A stretch of DNA of 64,000 bases from Amaranthus tricolor (taxonomy: Eukaryota > Streptophyta > Magnoliopsida > Caryophyllales > Amaranthaceae): positions 20,029,043 through 20,093,042 of the forward strand of contig NC_080059.1 in assembly GCF_026212465.1 (NCBI RefSeq), read 5' to 3'. The notes below the pieces were generated by a model. It saw only the letters and a list, made by a program, of their open reading frames with translations, did no database searches and was not told the DNA's origin. Numbering within the stretch: the first letter of the stretch is position 1; every line of letters starts with the position of its first letter. A program made the translations under genes and the position numbers. Shown here piece by piece: positions 52,172 to 63,509 of the stretch.

Positions 52172-53964
52172 TGTAACATCCTGTTAAAATATCATTTAAA
52201 TAAATAATTATTTAATATGTTTTTACAATAATTAAAATACATATATGTATGTATATTTTAATTCATCATCATTTAACGTTTGTGCGCGCTTTTCGTCGCG
52301 TAATAAATTTATTGCATAATTGTTTTGCGTTTAACAATTAAATCGAACAATTAATTAAATAAATTATAAAATAAAAAAGGGGGGCCAAATGAAGGGGTGA
52401 CCAGTTATATGGGTTGATGGGGCATGTGGAGGAGTTCATGTAACTCCTCCCTAATTGCATGATTATGAGCATTTACACGAAAGACTAAACTTGGGCATTG
52501 ATATTTAGGATTAATGAGACAATTAACTTAGTACAATTTTGATTGATTTAACTATTTTGATTAAAAGGGTGTCAAGTAGATGTGTTCAACGGGTCAGGTC
52601 TAGGTGGATCGAGTCAAAATTTAAATGGGCCGGGTGGGGCGGGTCATGTCAAATGTTAAACGGGCTGGGGTGGGTCTAGGTGAATTAAAAGTCGGTTAAA
52701 CGCTAAAATCAATTAAAACTAGTTAACGAGTGTTAAAAATTAAGAAATTTGGTGCCCATGGTAACTGATCCCTTCCGGACGCAATGGTGAAGTCAGATTT
52801 TCTGTTCGAAAATTGTAAACTTTCCGAAATGGACTGTAAATTTTCTTGTTGTTTTTGGAATTGAAGAGCATTTAGTTTTTATGGATTAATCATTTAATAC
52901 TATGAAGTTTAGTGGTGTCTTTATGGTATAGTGTGGATTCGATATGTGAACTCGTACTAATATGTGATTCATAAGAGGTTGAAATATCGCACGTGTGGTG
53001 ATTTTGTATTGAATTGTTTGTCGTGCTATCAAGGTACACGCTTAGACTATACTTTTGTAATATGTTATGTTAAGTAATGTTGTATTCATTTTATGCTGTG
53101 ATGTTGTATGTCACTTAAGGTTTAGACATCTAAATAATTTGAAAAGAGTTTAACTTGGAATTTAAGGATGTTTGTGATTATCACCCGCATGGGTTGTTAT
53201 TGTGGAATTGGGTACTCTTATGGGGTTGAGATTAATATTACTTACGGCCAATGACAGTGTGGATCATTACGGTCACCAAAGGGGGTATGCATACTCTTTA
53301 CCTTGACGATCCCATTGAGTGTTGGGCAACATCTTGGTCGGTGGTTCCCTTGGATTTAGGTCTTCTATGTGTGTTCCTCCAAACTTTGATAACACTATGG
53401 CGATCCGAATTAAAATGGAACGAGCAACGACATGAGTTGGGAAAATAGAAAGTCGAATATGACACAATAAAAAAATTGCTGGAGCTTTGTATGCTAGGAT
53501 GAAATTGCTTGTATGTAACCTATATTGTGCATTGTATGAAGTCTCTAACATGTGCTGGTTTGTGTTCTTTGGAACATGCAATGATGTTGTCATTCGACAA
53601 CTAGCAGGTTGATTGCGGGTGGAATTAAAAGAGTGAGAGGTGGACATTAGAACCGATAATTGAGCAATCATATGCGTTTATATATTATTATGAGTTTTAT
53701 GTTTAAAAAACTTTAATTTATTTTTCTTTCGCAAGTACTTTTAGATATTAGACGTTATTTAGTTTTGATGAGGTTAGAAGGTTCTCGAGTTGTAAACTTT
53801 TAAGACTTCCGCTGACTTTATTCATTGTTGTTGTCGTTTATTTATTTCTTTATCACTAGAACGTCGTCGGTCCTAGAATTCGATTTAATTTAAATGTCCA
53901 ACGTGTAACTCAAAATTCATATTTAAATGTGAATATCCGGTTCATTTTAACTCGAACTATTACA
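52172..53964 (+). mobile_element. Solo LTR of a Ty3/gypsy element, same family as 13688-25453
   Basis: Starts TGTAACATCCTG and ends AACTATTACA, flanked by GTTAA and GGTAA (one mismatch). Shares colinear blocks with the LTR at 21069-25453: GGAGGAGT..TGTAACTCCTC near 52430, CTTCCGGACGCAATGG near 52770, GGATCATTACGGTCACCA near 53263 and CTTCCGCTGAC near 53806. No internal domain adjoins it, so LTR-LTR recombination is the simplest origin. More diverged than other elements here, so probably older. Confidence 0.85.
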
Positions 53965-53969
53965 GGTAA

Positions 53970-54487
53970 TGAGAATAATTTGAGGATTATAATGTCTCAT
54001 ATTTAGTTTGTAAAATTTACTATTTTCAAGAGTATAAATGTTTTACATTTTCCCTCCAATTCCCACCCATCTAATACCAACCCCCTTTGATAATAAAGTC
54101 ATAAAAATTAAGATTTTATCTCATATCCAATCTTAATTTTAATCCCTTTCCATAAACTAATCATAAAAAATCAATATTTAAAAATTTATAATTCCATTAG
54201 TACTCTTTAATACCTACCTCCTACCAAACACACCATAAGGATCATCAATTAGACTAAAAAGTTGGAAAATAGTCGAAGTACTTGCCTAAGACCTGACTTC
54301 GTTCGTTCGTTCGTTCGTGAGTGACTCCCTCTCTTATGGTTCATGTCCCAATAAATAATACAATATATTGTTTACTCAGATTAGAAATATACTTTTTTTT
54401 TTCTTTCTTTCACTCTGACTTCACTCTCACTCTGACCCATTTCTAGAGAGAGAAACTAAAATCTAAAAAGATACACATTCACAAAAT
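53970..54487 (+). promoter_or_regulatory. Upstream region and 5' UTR of the IQD gene
   Basis: The only sequence between the solo LTR and the ATG. It holds a (TTCG)5 microsatellite at 54298-54317 and a CT-rich stretch (TCACTCTGACTTCACTCTCA, about 54409) close to the ATG, typical of plant 5' leaders and core promoters. A TATA-like AATAAATAATACAATATAT near 54350 is possible. The transcription start is not known. Confidence 0.4.
54298..54317. repeat. (TTCG)5 microsatellite in the IQD promoter
   Basis: Five TTCG units about 170 bases before the start codon. Confidence 0.95.
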
Positions 54488-57400
54488 ATGGGAAGGTCTT
54501 CCTCTTCTTCTTCTTCTTCTTCCTGTTTAAAGATCATTGTTTGTGGTAGTGATTCTGCTGAAAATGATGATCACATTCATTCTTCTCAGGTAAAACAATT
54601 AATCTTTTTTTTGGGGGTTTGAGTTCTTTTTCAATAATGCATTGTTAAAGTTTAGATTTTTACTACTGTCTACTAACTTGCCCAAAATTTTTATTTAGTT
54701 TTTTGAGCTTCCCAGAAAATTTCCTGTTTCTTACTCAGCTTTTAGTAAAAGAATTAAGCTTTGTTTACATAACTGCAAAAAAGAATAATATCTCTTGATT
54801 TTTATTTGTTTATTAAGTTGCCCAGAATTTTTTTAAGTTTCTAGGAAAATTAAATCTTCGTTGGATTCTTTTTTTTCTTCTGTTTTTTTATAACTTATTA
54901 TTAATTTTTAATAATAATCTGGGTTTTAATTTTATTGCAAAGAAATTGATTTTGGAATTTAGTGTGGGAAGTGTTTAAAACTGTCATTTTTGAGTAAATT
55001 AGGAGTGATGTTGAGGTCCTTTTCTTCATAGTTGATGTTTAATTTTGAAATGCCTTGATTAAAGTAATTACTGTTGCTTTACTATTTGCCAATGTGGTAA
55101 ATTTCACTTTTTCCCTAACTTTCTGTTTTGGGGTGTATTAAGTATGTGATCAATGATGTTTTCAGCTCTTGATTCAGCTATGTTCATGTAGGATCTGATT
55201 GATCAAAGCTTTAAAGCTCAGAACTTTAGGGTTACTTTTGTCTTCTTGATTCAAATTTGCACTGATTGAAAATATTTGCTTAATTAACATGGTTTTTCTT
55301 TCTGGGTTTTGGTTGATTTGGAGAAATTCAAACAATTTTAATTCTTGGAGACATTCCAAGAACAATAATTCTATCTTATGGTTGAATATAGTGTGTAACG
55401 GTCGCGATCGTGGTGACAGAGGAGTGATGCGGTTATCATAGTGCTAAATATCGGTCGAAACCATATGATATCCTTTGATACGGTCCTAAGCACTGTTTTT
55501 TTACACTTTTACAAAGCGGGAAATATCGGTTCTTTTATTTGAAAACCTTTACAACGCGCTGATGTGATGCGGCCTTATTATTACTCTATGGGTGGAATTA
55601 AGCTCATTAGATTAATGGAGTTGAGAGAGTATATCATTTTGCCTTTGATCAATTAAGTACAGGCAAGTTATTGTTATAAATAGATCTTAGTACTTTCTTA
55701 TTATGTGTTTATAAGTTTGATGTGGGTGGTATGCCTGTTTGATCATAATTGCTTGTTTGGGAAGTTCTGAATAAAGTATAGTTGTTGTGGACCTTTTAAT
55801 GAGATACTAGGAATTAGCCATCTGGGATGCTGGGATGGTCCCCCCCAAAAGAAAGAAAGTAGAAGGTTACTTCCTCCATTAGCAATGACAATGATTCTTT
55901 ATCTCTTGTAGCCCAAAAATAAAATCTAAAATACATTTAAATATAATGATAAAAGAGATAGGATTCTTTCCGTTACCTAATAGAAATGGAGAGTCTATTA
56001 ACGAATCTAATGGTTGAAATGACTTGATGGAGAAAGATAAGTGGTATTTTGGGATTTCATTTTTTTATTCTGAAGTAGGTGTTAAAATCTTAGTATGGTA
56101 ATGGAGAGAAATTAATGAAGAGGATCTAATACATGATATTAATCTTTGATTAATCTTAGCATTATTTTGTTAGTTTGTTATGCATATCTTTTTAACTTGT
56201 TATATGAAATGTATTGCCTGAGCCGAGATAATGGCACTCCGTCCTTGTGATCTGACACTTGCAACTGATTACTCTATTGAGGCAAAAAGGGAATTGGTGG
56301 GGGCAACCAAGAGAGATAGAGGGAGAAATGATCCCAAATAAGAAGTGTTGCAAATGATTGCGACAAACAAAATTTGTAAGTGCTGCAAAATCAATGAAAA
56401 AACCGGTGTATAGGAAAGGTGTTTCCGGTTGAAAGCATGACTGGCATAGTCCGAGAAGTCTCGTTTAAATCGTTGTGGATGAGTAATTGAATTGAAGATT
56501 CCCGGCATTTGAAGGTTTAATTATGCTTTCTAGCAAATAGGAGAAAGTGATTTAGTGTCAAATATGAAAAGAAAAAATGGAAGAATGTCTCAAGATTTTA
56601 ACTATTAGTATGATACTTATTCCTAAATTGAACAATATGTTGCTAATTGCTACTACCTTTCCTCTTTTTAGCTTGAATGGTTGTTAAAGTTGTTCTAGTG
56701 GGTTGAAGACTAAATAGGTCCCACATTAAATTATATTAATAGCTGGCAATAGATTGCATATTGTATTAGTAGATATTTACTTACAATAGTAGATAAATGA
56801 ATGATGATTCTAGTGAAGTGTTTGATAGACAAGTATTTATGCTTGGCATATTTTGTCTTGGAAGTATATTTTGAGTAGTAAAAACAAAAAAGTATATTTT
56901 GTTATGCATAGTAGCATAAGATATATTACTAAAATGTTAAATAAATTAATATTTTTAGGGATTAAGTTCCTCCATCCTTATCTACTTTTTACCAAACATT
57001 ACCAACTAAATTTGATTAAGCTCCTCCATCTTTTTTAGGGTTATTTCTGATCATATGATCTTTGAAAGAGTGCACCGTCTTATTGGTAGTTTTATTTATT
57101 TTATTGTCTTAAGTGATTTGTTTTCCTTCCAAGTGTCCTGGAAAATGACTAAGAAACTTATTTTATTGGAGCACATCACAATAGATAAAGATGAATGGTG
57201 GAGTATACATAGAGTCAATAGAGATATTCATTAGAACCAGTGAAACATGATTTGCTGGTTAGTTCGCCTTTCGAATTTGCGATTTGCTCTAAATGGTTCA
57301 AAATAGCCTAAAACCGACCATAATTTGCTATTTCCGATTTGTGATTCGCGACGTGATTAGCGAATCATGTGACACAGATTGGAACTGATTTTGTTAGTGG

Positions 57401-60400
57401 TGGATTCGTATTAGATAAATTCAAATAAAATATAATCTTTGTTACCGTTTATTTCCCACACTAATTTGTTTTGGTTCTTGTTATCGACCCAAATTATGAC
57501 TTTGGCAATGTGTTACATGTATACCATTACCTCTGGTTAGACACAAGTTCTTTGTTGTCTTCCCCAACTCCCTTCTATATGAGTCCAGATTGGTGTTTTT
57601 CCTAATGTTGGCCTTAAACCTACAGCATAAGACATCAAATTATAAACGCGGGTGGAGTTTCAGGAAAAAATCTGGAAGGCATCGAGTGCTTGGCAACAAT
57701 GTCAGTTCAGAAAATGCCACTTTTGCTGATAGAGAGACCGTAAAAGGTGGTAATATTGAATTCGAAGCTCCCATTAAGTCTACTTTCTCCATTGATGAGA
57801 TTAGTAAATCTGTTGATGAAGTTACTAAACCCGTTGATGAAATTCTTAAACCTGTTGAAGAAATTAGTAAACCTGTCGACCTCACTGAAAGTCATAGTGA
57901 ACCGAACGCATCTGTAGTGATGGTCACTTCAGAAAACTGCACATGTACCAAATCAAAAGTTAATCTGGAGGAGGTTGCTTTAGAAAGTATTACCAATGAA
58001 ACATCAGTTGACTCAAGAATGGCTAATGAATCATTTATTTCAAAAGATAAAAGCATCGACACAGCTGAACTTAAGATTTCTGAGTTAAGGGGGGATTCAG
58101 TAGAAGGTCGTGATGCCACTGTTATTATGGATGAAACCATCGCCATTATTATTCAAACAGCTATGAGGGGCTTCCTGGTACTTGTTAATTTATGACTACT
58201 GATATTGTTTCTGTACCTTTGACCTTTAACGAACACACTTTTTCTTAGTAACTCGTTCCCTTTGAATGTGGCAGGCTCAAAGAAAATTTGTGCAGTTGAA
58301 GAGTGCAGTTAAACTTCAAGCGGTTATCCGTGGACATTTAGTGCGAAGAAATGCGATTGAAACTTTGCATTGTATCAGGGCCATTGTTAGAGTTCAGGCC
58401 ATTGTTCATTCTGGAAGTTCAATATCCTTGGTAATGGACTAACCTAATCTTATATTGCGTGTGAACTGCCTTCGTTTCATAGTGTTATGTGGGGGAAGGG
58501 GGTGTTCCTTGCATGTATTTGAAATATTTAGAACTTGTGTATTTCTTTCTCAGTGTTCAACCAATCGTGTGTTAGAATGCTAGCTTCCTCCGGTCCTTAG
58601 GCTCTCTAAAATACAAATTTAGTAAATATGTAATGTAAGATAAATAAACAAATATGAACAATATGGCATGGAGTTTTGAGAGGTGTTTTTGCAAAGTTTC
58701 AATTATACGGCTTCCGGTGCTCGCAATTTTTTCATTGCAAGTCATTTTTACTTATAACATATCGTCATTTGTTTACCTATATGACGATTACTTTCTCTAC
58801 TTAGCATAACTGTTAAATAGGCACACACTTGTTGGCAGATAATGTTTGATCTTGATGGAAATTGGAAGAGGTCCCAATTTAGCTGTTATTTTTAACTATG
58901 GAACGGAGAATACAGTTTCATACCATTTGAGAGCTCATAAATTAAAATTTTCATTCACGTTGAAGCTTACATTCGCATTATTTTCATTAAGCTTGTATAT
59001 GTATGACCAGTTTATTCTTCATGCAGTGTTAAGTTTTATGTACATCCTATCCTTTTTATTTCCCGATGTTTAATCATCTCATCTTGTGTTGCTTTCAATT
59101 TATTCATAGTTCCATACGCTGTTGGGGTCTTTTAGACATCTAATGGCTAATCTATTTGATTTTACTTCAGGACCTGAAAAATAAACCAAATAATGCTCGT
59201 TTTTCCACTATGAAGCTGCTTCAAAATAGTTTTGCACGCCAGGTAAACTACTTGCTGCTTTTCTACAGCATAGCCACCCTTCTCTTCTGAATTCAAAATT
59301 CCCGTTTTGGTTTATGGAGGCTGATTGTTGTTATTCTTCAGTTAGAGTCAACGTTAAAATCAAAATCTCTAAATATTGGATGTGACCCAATGAAGCCAAA
59401 TTCAGCCTGGACTTGGTTGGCAAGATGGATGGCTGTGTCAACGTCTGACACTGTTAAAATCTCAGACCCTTGTGTGGAACTAGAAACTGAAGACGTGGAT
59501 CAGAAAATTGCATGTGAAACAGATGCTGACTTGCCCTCAGTGGTTTTTTCCGAGTCAATTGATTTGAAGTTAAGCGTGAAGGAAGGTGCAAAGTTGACGG
59601 AAAATGATGAACACCACATCGGTGATGAGATTACCTCCACTAATGCCTGGTCAACTACTCCTTTTGCAACAGACACGATCGAGCAAACTCATCTAGAAGA
59701 GCAAGAAATGGATATCAACGATGTGGGTTCTTCGAAAACCGAGGCAATCACAACTGAAATTTCTCCAAAGCAGTCGGCAACATCAGAGTTGAATGTTGAA
59801 GGAAAGAAGTTTATTTATAAATCAAGGAAGGCAAATAATCCGGCATTCATTGCTGCACAGTCAAAGTTTGAAGAGCTAACTTCAACTTCAGCTGCAATCC
59901 CAGAGAGAGCAACTCATTCTTCCCATCTTGATGTCGGAGCTGACTCCCTCGTTGAGTCAGACCCATGTCTATCCTTTAAAGATAGTGTCGAGAAAACCAA
60001 TAAACCTGGTGATACGGAAACTTCTGGAATTTCTGACCCACGAATTATTGTGGCTGGATCTGAATGTGGGACTGAACTCTCAATTTCTTCCACTCTTGAT
60101 TCACCTGATAAATCGGATGATGAAGATGCAGAACTTGTGTCAAAAGCTCAAGTTTTGGGTGTTGAAGAGAAACAAGATAGTGAAGCCATTGGTGTATCGA
60201 GCAGCTCTGTGACTGATATACCTCAGCAAGAAGTTCATGGGATCGATGTTTTATCTGTTGATCCAGTTCCAGGTGAATTGAACCCTCCAGTGGAACACAA
60301 AGCTGAGTCAAAGGAGCCTAATTTGCGGACCGATTTTGCACCGGAGTGTCCTGTGACCAATGTGGACTCACCTGTGGCTGTGAATCAGAAACATCGAGAA

Positions 60401-61744
60401 AATGTATTTAATGAGGGATTGGAAGCAGATCGTCAAGCATACAATTCGTCTCCTGAAGCCTCACCTATAAGCCATAGGACCGTCACTAAATCTCAAGGAA
60501 CACCTTCCAGTCTAGCATCAGCAAAAGGTAAAAAGAACAAGATTGATAAGCATGGGTCCAACAGAAAACGTAGTTCTCCGTCTGCAGAACAAAAGTCTCC
60601 ATCTAACCGAAATGCTGACTCGGGTGCAAGAAGTAGTACTGAGAATTTGATGAAGGATCATAAAAGCGGAAAGATAAGGTATTCCATTGCCTCTACGATA
60701 TCTGAAAGTGCCGATCAGGAGCCCAGAGATAGCTGTAATCGTAATGCTCTTCCGAGCTATATGCAAGCCACAGAATCTGCCAGAGCCAAGGCCAGTTCCC
60801 CGAAATCAAGCCCAGATGTCCATGACAAAGAGGTTTACTCCAAGAAAAGGCATTCATTACCTGGTGTAACTGGGAGGCATGGCTCTCCTCATGCTAAGAA
60901 AACTACATCGCCATCGGCACAGGGTTCAAAAGGAAATTGTTCCAATCCTTCTAACGGTATGTTCAAAATCCATTAGAATTATGATATAATTTGTGAATTT
61001 TTTTGCATCAAATTACCAACTTATTCGATAAGTTATTGAATAGTAGTAAAGAAAGCATAAAAACAAGGACAATTTTCAGCCTTCTAAGTTCTTATTCTGG
61101 ATACCAATACCTTTAACGGCCCGTTTGATGGGTGGTAATAAACGATGGTAGTGGGAATGAAAAATTTGTAATTTTGGTTGTAAAATCTCATTTGTACTTT
61201 GATGGTCATGCTTATCCAATTCGATTATCTCATTTTCATCATAAAATTTATTTCAATGCATTACCATTAGGAGATGTGGTATTAGGTGGTAATGGAAATT
61301 TGTAAATAAAAAAGCTTTTCTGTGATCAAAGTTTTATTACCATGGGAATGATATGGAACTTTTGATTAAATTTTACACTATAAATTATTTTCATTACCAC
61401 CATTTAGTACCTCTAACCAAACGGGCCATAAGTTCTTATTCTGCTATCTCTACAAGCAAGATTGCATACATGTGTCTCCAAAGTTCACAAGTTCACAACT
61501 ATTTAGACTTTCTCGGTTTCTTTAAGTGTATTATTTCTCTCGAAATAACACAATTGATTGTTTCACCCTATAATTTATGAACTAACTTATAATCTGCGGC
61601 TACCTGTCTAGTATTTCTCCTCATCGACTTGTATCTCTAATGTCTTTGTATACTTTTTCTTCCGACTTCATGTTATATCAGTTCGAAGAGCCTGATTTGT
61701 TTACCGGGTAATTCGTCCTTGCAGAGAGAAAATGGCTAAGGTGA
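54488..61744 (+). CDS. IQ67-domain (IQD) calmodulin-binding protein, IQD32-like, six exons
   Basis: Exons 54488-54589, 57626-58177, 58275-58430, 59171-59242, 59342-60956 and 61725-61744 join in frame (2517 nt, 838 aa) with GT..AG at every junction. IQD proteins bind calmodulin and microtubules as scaffolds. Seen: start MGRSSSSSSSSSCLKI; GWSFRKKSGRHRVLG early in exon 2; five KPVDEI-like repeats (about residues 90-120); the IQ67 domain, with IQTAMRGFLAQR (split by the family's conserved phase-0 intron after GFL) and LQAVIRGHLVRR; then a long disordered exon 5 with NPAFIAAQSKFEELTS, a DUF4005-type PSYMQATESARAKASS and KKRHSLPGV; and the last exon ERKWLR. Length, N terminus and C terminus fit the large IQD30-32 type. 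Intron 1 is 3.0 kb. No lesion seen. Confidence 0.95.
61117..61428. mobile_element. Tourist-like MITE in the last intron of the IQD gene
   Basis: 312 bp flanked by TAA (61114-61116 and 61429-61431). Ends are CGGCCCGTTTG and, inverted, TGGCCCGTTTGG, with further pairing of inner parts such as GGTGGTAAT with ATTACCACC. A TAA/TTA duplication and GGCCC..GTTTG ends fit PIF/Harbinger MITEs. It is over 290 bases from the splice acceptor at 61724. Confidence 0.8.
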
Positions 61745-62562
61745 AAAGATGTTCCTAAATTCCATACTTGCTAGTTCTTACCGATGCATCGAGAACGTGT
61801 AATCAAGTTCTATATGCAAATAGCTTGAGATGTGCTCTAAGCCTTGTACAGTTATTGTGCCTTTCTACTTGAGCCTATTTGATCATTCAATTAAGTGTGT
61901 TTAGTTTGTGAAATATAGTAAAAGAGTGTATTTAATTTTTTAATGTACATTATAATCTCATCATTGTTTTTTTTTGTTTTTTCATCAACTGAATTTTAAA
62001 TATTAAGGTGTGCGCATGTTTGAATGACTTTTTTTTTCTGCTATGTTGATGATTTTTTCTATTCCTCATCGAAAACTTTGAAGAAAATAAGCACAATTGC
62101 ATAAAAAATTCTCAAAACTAGCTTGGAGAAAATTTATTTTCCAAAATAAACGCATGACCGCCCAAACCTATGGTTTGTTCTGCTCGCTGTTGGTAACAAC
62201 GAAAAAACAATGTTGGTTAAAAAAAGTTAACATGTTTGTTCATTGTTACTAACAGTGAACCAAGAGAATCCAAGTCAAACAATAAAGAAAGGTTTTACTA
62301 GGTCTCTTTTGTTCCTGTTACCACATGACTTATTTTAACTTATGTTTTTACTTCAAGATTAGCCGCTGTAATTTTTCAAAATAGCTGTTACTTTGTTCCT
62401 TGTTAGTAATAGTGAATAATAGTTTTATAAATACACATCAAAATGCCTTATTTTATCACATTTAAATTTTAACCAAAGTAGGAACAAAACCAATTTGAAG
62501 TTATGTAAAAGTAATTTTCTTATAACATATGTTCATATTTAATGTTATTAAATTTATTTATG
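61745..62562. other. 3' flank of the IQD gene, no other gene
   Basis: Contains the IQD 3' untranslated region (poly-A site not identified) and AT-rich sequence. A weak inverted arrangement around GGTTTGTTCTGCTCGCTGTT (62172) and TTGTTACTAACAGTGAACC (62242) may be a decayed MITE. Confidence 0.4.
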
Positions 62563-62565
62563 TAG

Positions 62566-62791
62566 TGTTTGGGAACAAGTATTTCATTTCAAATTATGAA
62601 TTTTAATTATGAAATCATAAATGAAGAATTTGAGAATGACAAGGTTTGGGTAGTCATTTTCAAATCCTCAATTTTAACTACTTTGAAAGCAATGATGGAA
62701 TTTGATTCAAATAATTTGAAAATTTTTGATTTGCCAAACAATAGATTTGAGCCAATTTCAAATTTTCAAATGAAATTATTGTTCCCAAACA
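62566..62791. mobile_element. Small MITE, 226 bp
   Basis: Ends TGTTTGGGAACAAGTATTTC and, inverted, TGTTTGGGAACAATAATTTC, flanked by TAG on both sides (62563-62565 and 62792-62794). The inside is palindrome-like (TTCAAATTATGAA, TTGATTTGCC). An 80-codon frame across it is spurious. The superfamily is uncertain; a 3-bp duplication suggests Harbinger or CACTA. Confidence 0.7.
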
Positions 62792-62835
62792 TAGCATATA
62801 ATTTTTATTGATGTTGTTATGTTATTTTATTAGTT

Positions 62836-63029
62836 ATGTCAAACCTTCACTCAATGGAAGAGCATTGTCATTGTGGTCATGAAGTTGAATATGGTCGTCA
62901 TTGGAGTGACTTTGATCCTAGTCGTCAATATATTGCTTGTCTACTTGTCTATGATGAAGGATTAGGATGTACCTACTTTAGGTGGGTTGATAAAGAGGGC
63001 ACCCAATGGTAAAAAGACATTATTATTAA

Positions 63030-63068
<39 letters not shown>

Positions 63069-63219
63069 ACTTGATAAATAGAACGAGGAGCTTAAAAACG
63101 TGATACATAACTTGAGAAGGGAAACAATTGATAAGACACTTAGGAGCAAAGAGACTAAGAGAATATTAAAAAAGTTCATAAAGCAATATAAGGTAGTAAT
63201 GGATCTATTTCATGAATAA
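62836..63219 (+). CDS. Small GRF zinc-finger protein gene, possibly a relic
   Basis: ATG 62836 opens 58 codons to TAA 63010. The protein shows a GRF-type zinc finger: HCHCG, then WSDFDPSRQYIAC and GCTYFRWVD, with the CxC..C..C pattern and the FRW core. After an (ATT)n tract a second segment (63082-63219) encodes EELKNVIHNLRRETIDKTLR and KKFIKQYKVVMDLFHE, a coiled coil as often found after the finger in plant GRF proteins. GT at 63009 and AG at 63081 could bound an intron, but that splice makes a TGA at the join, so either another junction is used or it is a pseudogene. GRF fingers bind DNA or RNA. Partner not known. Confidence 0.5.
63023..63066. repeat. (ATT)n microsatellite
   Basis: Perfect ATT repeats between the two GRF gene segments. 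Confidence 0.95.
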
Positions 63220-63509
63220 ACTATGTATTTGTTATCGTAGTGATTTACGTTATTAATGTAATTGTGTCGAATTTTCGGCAGCATTTTTCCTATATTAGTC
63301 AATACGTTGTTTGATTTATTTAAAGTACACTATTCTAATATAAACAAAGCCTACAAGCCATGATTGAAGGCGGAATAATTCATCGCCAAAAACTTCGAGC
63401 AATCAAATTCAATTCATAATAAACATAATAAATATATATACATATATAACAAAATCTATACAAACGTCACTATTCTCCAAATGTTCAATATATACAATAA
63501 TATGTACAA

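Noticed and set aside
55395..55580. GC-richer patch in IQD intron 1 as an inserted element
   Set aside because: No inverted ends or target duplication could be found.
57590..57625. Upstream in-frame ATG as a start for the IQD protein
   Set aside because: It lies in intron 1. A consensus acceptor at 57625 joins exon 1 (ATG 54488), whose MGRSS..CLKI start fits the family.
58846..59073. 75-codon frame
   Set aside because: Lies wholly in intron 3 of the IQD gene and has no family resemblance.
62569..62811. 80-codon frame
   Set aside because: Spans a MITE with inverted ends; spurious.
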